The notes under the pieces were generated by a model. That model made no database searches and was not told the origin of the DNA. It saw nothing but the letters and a program-made list of their open reading frames with translations. Source: Pseudoclavibacter caeni (lineage in GTDB: Bacteria; Actinomycetota; Actinomycetes; Actinomycetales; Microbacteriaceae). Taken from it: a stretch of 64,000 nt of DNA. This document shows positions 10,794 through 22,677 of the stretch, one piece after another (within the stretch, counting starts at the first letter, position 1; every line of letters begins with the position of its first letter). Position numbers and translations under genes: made by a program. The DNA lies in contig NZ_WBKA01000002.1 of the NCBI RefSeq assembly GCF_008831125.1, positions 124,001 to 188,000 on the forward strand, read 5' to 3'.

Positions 10794-10804
<11 letters not shown>
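8867..10804 (-). CDS. uvrC: UvrABC excinuclease subunit C
   Basis: UvrC makes both incisions around a DNA lesion after UvrA/UvrB loading. The 645-residue product has a GIY-YIG nuclease domain at the N-terminus ('GVYRWLD...[13 protein letters not shown]'), a UVR motif near '[17 protein letters not shown]', the RNase H-like 3-prime half with '[10 protein letters not shown]' and 'ECYDISH', and two helix-hairpin-helix motifs at the end ('[13 protein letters not shown]', '[12 protein letters not shown]'). GTG 10804 is chosen because it gives the normal N-terminus '[19 protein letters not shown]' and overlaps the uvrA stop by 11 bases. A longer frame exists upstream but lies inside uvrA. Confidence 0.97.
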
Positions 10805-13735
<2,931 letters not shown>

Positions 13736-13739
<4 letters not shown>

Positions 13740-15829
13740 CGCATCCCTGCCTTCCGCGCGCTGCGCAGCTCGCTCTTGACGTCCTGCAGCTCGTCGCGCA
13801 GGCGCGCGGCCAGCTCGAACTGCAGCTCCTTCGCGGCGGCGAGCATCTGCGCGTCGAGCTCCTCCGCGAGCCGCTGCAGCTCCTCCACCCCGTGGGCCTC
13901 CCCGTGGCGGGGCGCGGGCCCGGCCAGCGGGACGTCCGCGTCCGCGCCGACCAGGTCGCGTCCCCCGGCGTGGCCGCGCCGGCCGCCGATCAGCTCGCGG
14001 GTGTCCTCGGCCTCGCGGACGATCTGGTCGGTGATGTCGGCGATCCGCTTGCGCAGCGGCTGCGGGTCGATGCCGTGCTCCTCGTTGTAGCGGATCTGGA
14101 TATCGCGACGGCGGTTCGTCTCGTCGATCGCCCGGCGCATCGAGTCGGTGACCGTGTCGGCGTACATGTGCACCTCGCCGCTGACGTTGCGGGCGGCGCG
14201 GCCGATCGTCTGCACGAGCGACGTCGTCGACCGCAGGAAGCCCTCCTTGTCGGCGTCGAGGATCGCTACGAGGCTCACCTCGGGCAGGTCGAGGCCCTCG
14301 CGCAGCAGGTTGATGCCGACGAGCACGTCGAAGGTGCCGCGACGCAGCCCGGTGAGCAGCTCGACGCGACGCAGCGTGTCGACGTCCGAGTGCAGGTACT
14401 CGACGCGCACGCCGTTCTCGGCGAGGAACTCGGTGAGGTCCTCGGCCATCTTCTTCGTCAGCGTGGTGACGAGCACCCGCTCGTCGCGCTCGACGCGCAG
14501 GCGGATCTGCTCGAGCAGGTCGTCGATCTGCCCCTTCGAGGGCTTGACGGCCACGAGCGGGTCGACGAGCCCGGTGGGGCGGATGATCTGCTCGACGACG
14601 CCGTCGGCATGCTCGAGCTCGTAGGGGCCGGGGGTCGCGGACATGTAGATCGTCTGCCCCACCCGCTCCTCGAACTCGGCCCAGCGCAGCGGCCGGTTGT
14701 CCAGGGCGCTGGGCAGCCGGAACCCGTGCTCGACGAGCGTGCGCTTGCGGGAGGCGTCGCCCTCGTACATGCCGCCGATCTGCGGGACGGTCACGTGCGA
14801 CTCGTCGATGATGGTCAGGAAGTCGTCCGGGAAGTAGTCGAGCAGGCAGTGCGGCGGCTCCCCCGGCGCGCGCCCGTCGATGTAGCGCGAGTAGTTCTCG
14901 ATGCCGCTGCAGAAGCCGATCTGCTCGAGCATCTCGAGGTCGTAGGTGGTGCGCATCTTCAGCCGCTGCGCCTCCAGGAGCTTCCCCTGCCGCTGGAACT
15001 CGGCGAGACGGACGTCGAGGTCGTCGCGGATCTCCGCGACGGCGCGACGCATCGTCTCCTCGCTGGCGACATAGTGCGACGCCGGGAAGATCGCCACCGC
15101 GTCCTCGGTCTTCAGCACGTCGCCGGTGACCGGGTGCAGGGTCGCCAGCGACTCGATCTCGTCGCCGAACAGCTCGATGCGGATCGCGTACTCGTCATAC
15201 ATCGGGATGATCTCGACGGTGTCGCCGCGCACCCGGAACATGCCCCGGGTGAACTCCACGTCGTTGCGCTTGTACTGCATGGCGAGGAAGCGGTGCACGA
15301 GCTCGTCGCGCTCGATGCGGTCGCCGACGTGTATCGGGAGCATCGCGCGCAGGTACTCGTCCGGTGTGGCCAGGCCGTAGATGCACGAGACGGTGGAGAC
15401 GACGACCACGTCGCGGCGGCTGAGCAGCGAGCGGGTCGCGGAATGCCTCAGACGCTCCACCTCGGCGTTGATCGAGGAGTCCTTCTCGATGAAGGTGTCC
15501 GTCTGCGGCACATACGCCTCGGGCTGGTAGTAGTCGTAATACGACACGAAGTACTCTACGGCGTTGTGCGGCAACAGCTCGCGCAGCTCGGTGGCCAGCT
15601 GCGCGGCCAGGGTCTTGTTGTGCGCGAGCACGAGGGTCGGCCGCTGCATCCGCTCGATGAGCCACGCGGCCGTGGCCGACTTGCCGGTGCCGGTCGCACC
15701 GCGCAGCACGACGTCCCGCTCGCCGTCGCGCAGCCGCCGCTCGAGCTGGTCGATCGCCCGGGGCTGGTCGCCGGACGGCTCGAACGGGCTCTCGACCTGG
15801 AACGGACGCACTTCACGCTGGGGCTGCAC
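13736..15829 (-). CDS. uvrB: UvrABC excinuclease subunit B
   Basis: UvrB receives DNA from UvrA, verifies damage and recruits UvrC. The 697-residue product has Walker A 'GATGTGKS' at residues 44-51, the DNA-gripping beta-hairpin '[12 protein letters not shown]', helicase motifs through 'TIGRAARN', and a C-terminal UVR coiled coil ('[13 protein letters not shown]'). An insert rich in Gly/Ala ('[16 protein letters not shown]') precedes the UVR domain. GTG 15829 is the correct start: a TACAAT promoter box lies only 6 bases upstream, implying a leaderless mRNA, and the N-terminus '[16 protein letters not shown]' fits the family. A LexA-type SOS box precedes the promoter. Confidence 0.98.
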
Positions 15830-15835
15830 GTGATG

Positions 15836-15876
15836 ATTGTAGCCGCAGCGGACGGCGCCACCCGAACAGATGTTCG
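15836..15876 (-). promoter_or_regulatory. SOS (LexA) box and leaderless promoter of uvrBAC
   Basis: CGAAC-N4-GTTCG (15863-15876) is a perfect inverted repeat that matches the actinobacterial/Gram-positive LexA box. Downstream on the minus strand TACAAT (15841-15836) is the -10 element, ending 6 bases before the uvrB GTG. The box occupies the region just upstream of where a -35 would sit, so LexA binding would block RNA polymerase. Damage induction of the whole uvrB-uvrA-uvrC-rapZ-whiA unit is inferred. Confidence 0.8.
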
Positions 15877-15887
15877 AACGCGTGTCG

Positions 15888-16193
15888 TCAGTGCGCGGCG
15901 GACGCGTCCACGAGCAGCGACGCGCGCTCGGGATGCCGCTCGAACCAGCGTGCCGCGTACCAGCAGGACGGGCGCACGCGCAGATCGCCCTGCTGGGCGA
16001 TGTGGTCGACGGTGTGCCGCATGGCCTCCGCCGCCCAGCCGCGCCCGCGCAGCGCCGGCGGGGTGAACACATGGGTCAGGGCGATGACCGGGCCGTTGAC
16101 GCGGTAGTCGACGGCGCTCAGCAGCGCCCCCTCCTCGTCGCGGAGCACGAAACGCTCTGACTCGGTGTCCTGCCTGAAGACGGTGCCACTCAT
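15888..16193 (-). CDS. Small GNAT-like N-acetyltransferase domain protein
   Basis: The 101-residue product matches the short 'Gcn5-related-like' family (YjdJ/NATD1 type): '[19 protein letters not shown]', then '[26 protein letters not shown]' with the acetyl-CoA-binding R/G-x-G-x-A loop, and a C-terminal '[16 protein letters not shown]'. The substrate is unknown. ATG 16193 is preferred because TACCAT lies 7 bases upstream, the leaderless pattern of this window. ATG 16202 and an upstream frame to 16256 (overlapping coaE) are less likely. It lies between coaE and the uvrB SOS box on the same strand. Confidence 0.85.
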   Translation of the reverse strand: MSGTVFRQDTESERFVLRDEEGALLSAVDYRVNGPVIALTHVFTPPALRGRGWAAEAMRHTVDHIAQQGDLRVRPSCWYAARWFERHPERASLLVDASAAH

Positions 16194-16200
16194 GCCGTCC

Positions 16201-16206
16201 ATGGTA
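16201..16206 (-). promoter_or_regulatory. Leaderless -10 element of the small GNAT gene
   Basis: TACCAT (16206-16201, minus strand) ends 7 bases before ATG 16193, and the downstream bases contain no convincing ribosome site. Confidence 0.45.
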
Positions 16207-16225
16207 GCCCAGTGCGGTCCGGCGC

Positions 16226-16825
16226 TCACAGGAAGGCCGCCGCGATCTGGTGCCACACCTGCAGCGCGTGCCGCTCGGTGCCGGCCAGGTCTCCGGACGC
16301 GTCCACGACGTAGTCGGCGATCGCCTCGCGATCGGCGTCGCTCGCCTGAGCCGCCACGCGCTGCGCCGCCTCCACCGCGGTGTAGCCGCGCTCGGAGACG
16401 AGCCGACTGACCCGCTCCTCGGCCGGGGCGCTCACCGTGACCACGGCGTCGAACGGCTGCGGCAGATCCGCCTCGACGAGCAGCGGCACGTCATAGACGA
16501 CGATCGACTCGTCGGGCGCGGCGGCGATGCGCTCGGCGACCCGGTCGCGGATGCGCGGATGCGTGATCGCGTTGAGCCGGGCCAGTGCCTCGGGGTCGCC
16601 GAACACGCGCTCGGCGAGCGCCTTGCGGTCGAGGGAGCCGTCGGGGCGGATCACCTCGTCGCCGAACGCCTCGCGGATCTCGGCGAGCGCGGGACGCCCC
16701 GGCTCGACGACCTCGCGCGCGACCTTGTCCGCATCGACGATGCGGGCGCCCTGACGGGCGAAGACTCTGGCGACGGTGGACTTGCCGGCGGCGATCCCTC
16801 CGGTGAGGGCGATGACGGTTGGCAT
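16226..16825 (-). CDS. coaE: Dephospho-CoA kinase
   Basis: The 199-residue P-loop kinase phosphorylates the ribose 3'-OH of dephospho-CoA, the last step of CoA synthesis. Walker A 'GGIAAGKST' is at residues 9-17, 'VDADKVAREVV' follows, and the lid/base region 'HPRIRDRVAERI' with 'VVYDVPLLVEA' is typical. The bacterial length is normal (many actinobacterial CoaE have an extra C-terminal domain, absent here). The ATG lies 6 bases after a TAGACT promoter box, so the mRNA is likely leaderless and transcription separate from rpsA. Confidence 0.95.
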   Translation of the reverse strand: MPTVIALTGGIAAGKSTVARVFARQGARIVDADKVAREVVEPGRPALAEIREAFGDEVIRPDGSLDRKALAERVFGDPEALARLNAITHPRIRDRVAERIAAAPDESIVVYDVPLLVEADLPQPFDAVVTVSAPAEERVSRLVSERGYTAVEAAQRVAAQASDADREAIADYVVDASGDLAGTERHALQVWHQIAAAFL

Positions 16826-16831
16826 GCACCC

Positions 16832-16837
16832 AGTCTA
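16832..16837 (-). promoter_or_regulatory. Leaderless -10 element of coaE
   Basis: TAGACT (16837-16832, minus strand) ends 6 bases before the coaE ATG; no ribosome site lies between. Confidence 0.55.
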
Positions 16838-16928
16838 CCGCCGGTCGAGGGACGCCCGGCCGGCGCCCCGGCCCCGCGTCGGGCGTCTGGAGACCAGGGG
16901 ACCCCGCTGCGCCGGGGACCCGGAGACG

Positions 16929-16973
16929 GAGAACGCCCGGATCCCGTCGGGGTGACGGGATCCGGGCGTTCTC
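16929..16973 (-). terminator. Terminator of rpsA
   Basis: A perfect 20-bp stem (16929-16948 with 16954-16973) with a 5-base loop lies 45 bases after the rpsA stop. There is no T-tract on either side. It is the strongest hairpin noticed in the window and separates rpsA from coaE. Confidence 0.85.
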
Positions 16974-17018
16974 GGGACCGATGCGTTCGAGCGACCCGAG
17001 CCGCTCAGCGCGACGGGA

Positions 17019-18482
17019 TCAGCGGTGCTCCAGCTGCTCCTTGAGCGCGGCGAGCGTCGCGTCGTCGGCCAGCGTGCCCTCGTGATCCGAGGAGCTGTAC
17101 GAGGTGGCCTCGCTGATGCCGAAGCCGCCCTCGGCATCCTTGGCCTGCTGCTCGCGCACCTGCTGCTTGTGCCGCTCCCACAGGGCCTGGGCCTTGGCGT
17201 ACTCCTGCTCCCACTTGTCGCGAGCCTCTTCGTAGCCGGGCTTCCACTCGTTGGTCTCGGGATCGAAGCCCTCGGGGTACTTGTAGTTGCCCTGCTCGTC
17301 GTACTCGGTGACCATGCCGTACAGCGCCGGGTCGAAGTCCGTCGAGTCGGGGTCGACGCCGTCGTTGGCCTGCTTGAGCGAGAGGGAGATGCGGCGACGG
17401 TCGAGGTCGATGTCGATGATCCGCACGAACACCTCCTGGCCCACCTGCACGACCTGCTCGGCGAGGTCGACGTGATGGTGCGACAGCTCCGAGATGTGCA
17501 CGAGGCCCTCGATGCCGTCGGCGACGCGGACGAACGCGCCGAACGGGACGAGCTTGGTGACCTTGCCCGGGGTGATCTGCCCGATCGCGTGCGTGCGGGC
17601 GAACACCTGCCACGGATCCTCCTGCGTCGCCTTCAGAGACAGGGAGACGCGCTCGCGGTCACGCTCGACCGAGAGCACCTCGACGGTGACCTCCTGGCCG
17701 ACCTTGACCACGTCGGACGCGTGCTCGATGTGCTTCCAGCTGAGCTCGGAGACGTGCACGAGGCCGTCCACACCACCCAGGTCGACGAACGCGCCGAAGT
17801 TGACGATCGACGAGACGATGCCCTTGCGGATCTGGCCCGGACGCAGCTGGGCGAGGAACTGGCTGCGGGTGGCCGACTGGGTCTCCTCCAGCAGCGCGCG
17901 ACGCGAGAGCACCACGTTGTTGCGGTTCTTGTCGAGCTCCAGAATCTTCGCCTCGAGCTCGCGACCCAGGTAGGGGGCCAGGTCGCGCACGCGGCGCAGC
18001 TCGATGAGCGAGGCGGGGAGGAAGCCGCGCAGGCCGATGTCGACGATGAGGCCGCCCTTGACGACCTCGATGACGGTGCCCTTGACGACCCCGTCAGCCT
18101 CCTTGATCTTCTCCACGTCGCCCCAGGCGCGCTCGTACTGCGCGCGCTTCTTCGACAGGATCAGGCGGCCTTCCTTGTCCTCCTTCTGGAGCACCAGGGC
18201 CTCGACGGTATCGCCGACCTTGACGACCTCGTCCGGGTCGACGTCGTGCTTGATCGAGAGCTCGCGGGAGGGGATGACCCCCTCCGTCTTGTAACCGACG
18301 TCGAGGAGCACCTCGTCGCGATCGACCTTGACGACGGTGCCGGTGATGAGGTCACCGTCGTTGAAGAACTTCAGCGTTTTCTCGACCGCCGCCATGAAGT
18401 CCTCGGGCGAGCCGATGTCGTTCACGGCGATCTGCTCGGTGCCCGGGGTCACAGGGGCCTTCTGGTCGATTTCAGTTGACAT
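17019..18482 (-). CDS. rpsA: 30S ribosomal protein S1
   Basis: The 487-residue RNA-binding protein has four S1 domains (about residues 36-105, 123-188, 209-277 and 294-363), with repeated 'VHVSELSWKH'/'VHISELSHHH' motifs in the last two. A charged C-terminal tail ('EEARDKWEQEYAKAQALWE') follows, as in other actinobacterial S1 proteins. S1 guides mRNA to the 30S subunit; its importance may be lessened for leaderless messages, which this window seems rich in. ATG 18482 gives the family N-terminus. A promoter is predicted 145 bases upstream and a perfect 20-bp terminator lies downstream, so rpsA appears monocistronic. Confidence 0.98.
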   Translation of the reverse strand: MSTEIDQKAPVTPGTEQIAVNDIGSPEDFMAAVEKTLKFFNDGDLITGTVVKVDRDEVLLDVGYKTEGVIPSRELSIKHDVDPDEVVKVGDTVEALVLQKEDKEGRLILSKKRAQYERAWGDVEKIKEADGVVKGTVIEVVKGGLIVDIGLRGFLPASLIELRRVRDLAPYLGRELEAKILELDKNRNNVVLSRRALLEETQSATRSQFLAQLRPGQIRKGIVSSIVNFGAFVDLGGVDGLVHVSELSWKHIEHASDVVKVGQEVTVEVLSVERDRERVSLSLKATQEDPWQVFARTHAIGQITPGKVTKLVPFGAFVRVADGIEGLVHISELSHHHVDLAEQVVQVGQEVFVRIIDIDLDRRRISLSLKQANDGVDPDSTDFDPALYGMVTEYDEQGNYKYPEGFDPETNEWKPGYEEARDKWEQEYAKAQALWERHKQQVREQQAKDAEGGFGISEATSYSSSDHEGTLADDATLAALKEQLEHR

Positions 18483-18626
18483 TAAGCGGGTACTCCAGTG
18501 TGTGTGCTGCTCGGGTCGGGCGAGCGGGTCACCCCGCTCTGCTGCAAGCCGGCCGCGGGTCACGGTCGACTCTCCCGACGATGGATATCGTGCATGCGAA
18601 GCCTCCGACAAGGATGCTCCACTGGT

Positions 18627-18656
18627 ACACTACCGGCCGCGACGCGCCCGGGCAAA
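18627..18656 (-). promoter_or_regulatory. Promoter of rpsA
   Basis: On the minus strand TTTGCC (18656-18651) and TAGTGT (18632-18627) are separated by 18 bases. The predicted start lies about 140 bases before the rpsA ATG, leaving a long leader that could carry autoregulatory structure. Confidence 0.5.
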
Positions 18657-18672
18657 CGACCGGGCCGCGACA

Positions 18673-18698
18673 CGCCGCGGATGACAGGATCCGCGGCG
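18673..18698 (-). terminator. Possible terminator after thiL
   Basis: A perfect 10-bp stem (18673-18682 with 18689-18698) with a 6-base loop lies 96 bases after the thiL stop and just before the rpsA promoter. There is no T-tract. Confidence 0.5.
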
Positions 18699-18794
18699 AC
18701 CGGGATCCCGCCACGCCGGCCAGGCGAACCGCCCGGGCGTCCGGACCGGCGCGACGGGCCCACGACGCGTCCGAGGGCGATCGCACCCGCCCGG

Positions 18795-19802
18795 TCAGCG
18801 CCCGGCGAAGTGATCGAACCCCAGGTACTCGGTGGGTCGGCCGGAGAGCAGCACCCCGTGCTCCCCCCGTTCGACGACAGCCCCGAGCACCTCGAAGCCC
18901 TCCGGCGGGCGGGCGTCCGGCGCGAACACGGCGAGCAGGCCGTAGTCCTCGCCGCCGGCCATGACGAGCTCCCACGGGTCGATGTTCAGCGTGTGGCGGG
19001 CCCAGCCGAGGTCGGCGCAGCGGCCGGCCAGCGCTCCGGAGACCAGGTCCAGCGTGACCCCAGAGGAACGGGCGAGACGCGCCCCGTCCCGGGCCAGCCC
19101 ATCGGAGACGTCGATGAGCGCGTGGACGCCCGCGACGGCGGCCGCAGCGCCGAGCGCGATCGGTGGCCGGGGGCGCAGCTGGGCGTCGATGGCCTCCCGG
19201 ATCGTCCCGGTGCGCTCGAGCCCCCGCAGGTCGGGGTCGCCCGCGCGCTCCCCCAGCAGGATGCGCAGCCCGGCCGCCGCGAACCCGAGCCGCCCGGCAT
19301 AGGCGACCACATCCCCGGGCTCGGCGCCTGCGCGGGTGACCGGGATCTCGACCTCGCCGGTGCTCGTCGCCGCGGAGATGACGAGCCGCGAGGCGGAGAG
19401 ATCCCCACCCCAGACGGACACGCCGGGTGCCAGCGTCGCCACCGCGTCGCGCACCCCGCGTCCCCAGCCGACCAGGTCGGCGACCGTGCGGTCGCGGGGG
19501 ATGCCGAGAGTCATCAGCAGTCCCGTCGGCCGCGCACCCATGGCGGCGATGTCGGAGAGGTTCACCGCGGCCGTCTTCCACCCGACGTCGTACGGGGTGA
19601 ACTCGGGCAGCACGAAATCCTCGTGCTCGACGAGCAGGTCGGTGGAGGTGACCAGCCGGGAGCCGCGGGCGATCGTCGCGACGGCCGCGTCGTCGTCCGC
19701 GACCTCGGTCGGGTGCGCGCCGGTGGGATACGCCTGCCGCAGGATCGCGACGAGCTGCTCCTCGGCGAGCTCGTCGAGTCGGGTGCCGAGCGAGACCTTC
19801 AT
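18795..19802 (-). CDS. thiL: Thiamine-monophosphate kinase
   Basis: The 335-residue ATP-dependent kinase converts thiamine phosphate to thiamine diphosphate. It shows the PurM/ThiL-type fold: 'DDDAAVATI' and 'STDLLVEHEDF' near the N-terminus, 'WKTAAVNLSDIAAMGARP' (metal and phosphate loop), 'GRGVRDAVATL', 'SVWGGDLSAS' and 'LIDVSDGLARDG', with 'MAGGEDYGLLAVF' in the second domain. The ATG shares one base with the polA stop (TGATG), so thiL is translated from the polA message. Confidence 0.95.
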   Translation of the reverse strand: MKVSLGTRLDELAEEQLVAILRQAYPTGAHPTEVADDDAAVATIARGSRLVTSTDLLVEHEDFVLPEFTPYDVGWKTAAVNLSDIAAMGARPTGLLMTLGIPRDRTVADLVGWGRGVRDAVATLAPGVSVWGGDLSASRLVISAATSTGEVEIPVTRAGAEPGDVVAYAGRLGFAAAGLRILLGERAGDPDLRGLERTGTIREAIDAQLRPRPPIALGAAAAVAGVHALIDVSDGLARDGARLARSSGVTLDLVSGALAGRCADLGWARHTLNIDPWELVMAGGEDYGLLAVFAPDARPPEGFEVLGAVVERGEHGVLLSGRPTEYLGFDHFAGR

Positions 19803-22633
19803 CAGTGGGCCGCCCTCGCCCAGGTGGGGCCGATGCCGATGTGCACGTCGAGCGGCACGTCGAGCGTGGCGGCGTGCCCCATCGCGTCGGTGACGAGGTC
19901 GCGCACCCGGTCGAGCTCGCCGGGGGCGACCTCGAGGATGAGCTCGTCGTGCACCTGCAGCAGCATCCGCGAGGCAAGCCCGGCGTCGCGCAGCCGACGG
20001 TCGACGGCGATCATGGCGATCTTGATGATGTCGGCGGCGCTGCCCTGGATCGGGGCGTTGAGCGCGGCCCGCTCGGCGTTGTCGCGCACGCGGCGATCCC
20101 GGGAATGCAGGTCGCCGAACGGCCGCCGCCGGCCGAAGATCGTCTCGGTGTAGCCGTCAGAACGGGCCTGCTCGACGACGTCGCGCAGGTAGTCGCGCAC
20201 CCCGCCGAAGCGGCGGAAGTAGCCGGACATGAGGTCGCGGGCCTCCTCCCGGCTGATCCGCAGCTGGTTGGCCAGGCCGAACGCGCTCAACCCGTACACG
20301 AGCCCGTAGCTCATCGCCTTGACCTTGTTGCGCATCTCGGGGGTCACCTCGGCGGGTGTGACGCCGAACACCTTCGAACCGACGTACCGGTGCAGGTCCT
20401 CCCCCGAGTTGAACGCCTCGATGAGCCCCTCGTCACGCGAGACGTGGGCCATGATGCGCATCTCGATCTGCGAGTAGTCGGCGCTCAGCAGCGTCTCGTA
20501 CCCCTCGCCGGCGACGAACACGTCGCGGATGCGCCGGCCCTCCTCGCTGCGCACGGGGATGTTCTGCAGGTTCGGGTCGGTGGAGCTCAGCCGACCGGTG
20601 GCGGTGCCGGTCTGCTGGTAGGTGGTGTGGATGCGCCCGTCGGCGGCGACGACCCGGCTGAGGCTGACGACCATCTGGGCGAGCTTCGTGGTGTCGCGGT
20701 GGGCGCCGAGCAGCTCGAGGAAGGGGTGCCCGGTGCGCTCGTACAGGGTGGCGAGCGCCTGCTGGTTCGTCGAGTAGCCGGTCTTCGTGCGACGCGTCTT
20801 CGGCATGCCGAGCTCGTCGAAGAGCACCTCCTGCAGCTGCTTGGGGCTGCCGAGGTTGAACTCGTGGCCGATCATCTTGTACGCCTCGGAGGCGATGTCC
20901 CGGGCGCGGTCGGCGAACGTGTCGCCGAGCTGCTCGAGCCGGTCGGCGTCGACGGCGATACCGGTCGTCTCCATCCGCCACAGCACCGGGGAGAGCGGCA
21001 GCTCGATCTCGCGCAGCACCCGACCGCCGCGGGTGGTGTCGAGCGAGCGCACGAGCGCGCGGCCGAGCACGAGAGTCTGCCAGGCGGCCAAGGCCGTCTC
21101 CGCGTCGACGCCGGTGGCCGGCGTCTCGCCCGCGTCGTCTGTCGTGCCCGGGCCGGCTGCTGCGACCGGGCCGGCGGACGTGTCGGCCGGCTCCGCCTCG
21201 GCGGGGGCCGGGAACAGCGCGTCGCCGTCGTCCTCGTGGCGGAACGTCCAGGTGAAGAACTGCTGCTCGCTGGCCCGCAGCGAGTGGTCGGAGCGGGCGG
21301 AGTCGAACAGGTACCAGGCGAGCTCGCTGTCGATGACGACATGCGCGACGAGGCCGAGCCCGGCGCGGTCGAGCAGGTGGAGCATCTCCTTCAGCCCGTG
21401 GACGGCCTTGGCCCGGTCCCCGCCGAGCCACACGCGCAGGCGGTCGAGCGCCGGGTCGCCGGCGACGGGCAGCGGGGCCGTCCACGCCGCCGTCTCGGTG
21501 GCCACCCCGATGGCGACCGGCGCGTCGTCGGCGATCTCAAACGCGACGCCGACGGTCTCGCGCTCGGGCAGGGCCTCGACCCGGTCGAGCAGGGCCGCGA
21601 GCGTCGCCGTCAGACGCGGTTCGGGCGGCTCGGCGGTGATGACAGGCACTGGCATGCCGCCGCTGACGGCGGACGCCGGCTCGGCCGCGGCGGTGCCGTC
21701 GGTCTCGAGCGCGGCCGCGGGCACGGCCCGGCCGCTCTGCCTGTGCAGCTGGGCGTCGAGCGCCTGCACGCGGGCCTTCATCGTGCGCAGCTGCAGCTCG
21801 CTGAACACCTGCTCGACGCGCTCGTGGTCGACCTCGCGCACGCGCAGGTCGTCGAGCCCGACCGGCAGGTCGAGGTCGCGGCGCAGACGGTTGAGCCGGC
21901 GGTTGCGCTCGACGTCGGCGATGTGGTCGCGCAGGCTCTGGCCGACCTTGCCGCCGATCTCGTCGGCGTGGGCGATGATCCCGGCGACGTCGCCGTACTT
22001 CGTCACCCACTTCGCGGCGGTCTTGGGGCCGACGCCGGGCACGCCGGGGAGGTTGTCGCTCGTCTCGCCGACGAGGGCGGCGATGTCGGGATAGTGCTCC
22101 GGCGCGACGCCGTACTTCTCGCGCACGGCCTCCGGTGTGAACCGGGAGAGCTTCGACACGCCCCGCACCGGGTACAGCAGGGTGACGTCGTCGTCGACGA
22201 GCTGGAACGCGTCGCGGTCGCCGCTGACGACGAGCACGCGCTCCCCCGCCTGCTCGGCGGCGAGACTCAGCGTGGCGAGGATGTCGTCGGCCTCGAAGTT
22301 TTCCTTGGTGACGACGGTGATGTTCATCGCCTCGAGCACCTGCTGGAGGTGCTCGACCTGGCCCTTGAACTCCTCTGGCGTCTCGCCGCGCGTGCCCTTG
22401 TACTCGGGGTACTCGTCAGTGCGGAACGAGTGCCGGGAGAGATCGAAGGCGACGGCGATGCGGGTGGGTCGCTCGCTGCCGAGCAGGCTGAGCAGCATCC
22501 CGAGGAACCCGTGGATGGCGTTCGTGTGCAGCCCGGACTCGAGCTGGAAGCTCTCGGGCGGCAGGGCGTAGAAGGCGCGGAACGCGAGCGAGTGCCCATC
22601 GATGACCATCAGTGTGTCTCGGGTGTCTGTCAC
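19802..22633 (-). CDS. polA: DNA polymerase I
   Basis: The 943-residue enzyme fills gaps and removes RNA primers. Domains in order: a 5'-3' exonuclease (about 1-290; 'VIDGHSLAFRAFYALP', 'SDNLPGVPGVGPKTAAKW'), a 3'-5' exonuclease-like domain (about 330-540) lacking the usual DxE proofreading residues and holding an Ala/Pro/Thr-rich insert, and the polymerase domain (about 560-943) with motif A 'SADYSQIEMR', motif B 'KVKAMSYGLVYG' and motif C 'VHDELILEV'. Several in-frame GTGs crowd the start. I chose GTG 22633 because TACAGT lies 7 bases before it, the leaderless pattern, and 'VTDTRDTLMVIDGHS' fits actinobacterial PolA. Confidence 0.97.
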   Translation of the reverse strand: MTDTRDTLMVIDGHSLAFRAFYALPPESFQLESGLHTNAIHGFLGMLLSLLGSERPTRIAVAFDLSRHSFRTDEYPEYKGTRGETPEEFKGQVEHLQQVLEAMNITVVTKENFEADDILATLSLAAEQAGERVLVVSGDRDAFQLVDDDVTLLYPVRGVSKLSRFTPEAVREKYGVAPEHYPDIAALVGETSDNLPGVPGVGPKTAAKWVTKYGDVAGIIAHADEIGGKVGQSLRDHIADVERNRRLNRLRRDLDLPVGLDDLRVREVDHERVEQVFSELQLRTMKARVQALDAQLHRQSGRAVPAAALETDGTAAAEPASAVSGGMPVPVITAEPPEPRLTATLAALLDRVEALPERETVGVAFEIADDAPVAIGVATETAAWTAPLPVAGDPALDRLRVWLGGDRAKAVHGLKEMLHLLDRAGLGLVAHVVIDSELAWYLFDSARSDHSLRASEQQFFTWTFRHEDDGDALFPAPAEAEPADTSAGPVAAAGPGTTDDAGETPATGVDAETALAAWQTLVLGRALVRSLDTTRGGRVLREIELPLSPVLWRMETTGIAVDADRLEQLGDTFADRARDIASEAYKMIGHEFNLGSPKQLQEVLFDELGMPKTRRTKTGYSTNQQALATLYERTGHPFLELLGAHRDTTKLAQMVVSLSRVVAADGRIHTTYQQTGTATGRLSSTDPNLQNIPVRSEEGRRIRDVFVAGEGYETLLSADYSQIEMRIMAHVSRDEGLIEAFNSGEDLHRYVGSKVFGVTPAEVTPEMRNKVKAMSYGLVYGLSAFGLANQLRISREEARDLMSGYFRRFGGVRDYLRDVVEQARSDGYTETIFGRRRPFGDLHSRDRRVRDNAERAALNAPIQGSAADIIKIAMIAVDRRLRDAGLASRMLLQVHDELILEVAPGELDRVRDLVTDAMGHAATLDVPLDVHIGIGPTWARAAH

Positions 22634-22640
22634 GCCCACC

Positions 22641-22646
22641 ACTGTA
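22641..22646 (-). promoter_or_regulatory. Leaderless -10 element of polA
   Basis: TACAGT (22646-22641, minus strand) ends 7 bases before GTG 22633 and decides between several candidate GTG starts. Confidence 0.55.
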
Positions 22647-22677
22647 CCCGGCGCCTCGGACGGGCCGACGGGGACGA

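Larger units (their letters stand above)
18483..18794. other. Intergenic region between rpsA and thiL (312 bp)
   Basis: Holds the rpsA promoter (18627-18656), a leader of about 140 bases, and a hairpin that may end the polA-thiL transcript (18673-18698). A second weak promoter-like pair (TTGTCG, 18 bases, TATCCA) overlaps 18584-18613. No gene was found. Confidence 0.55.
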
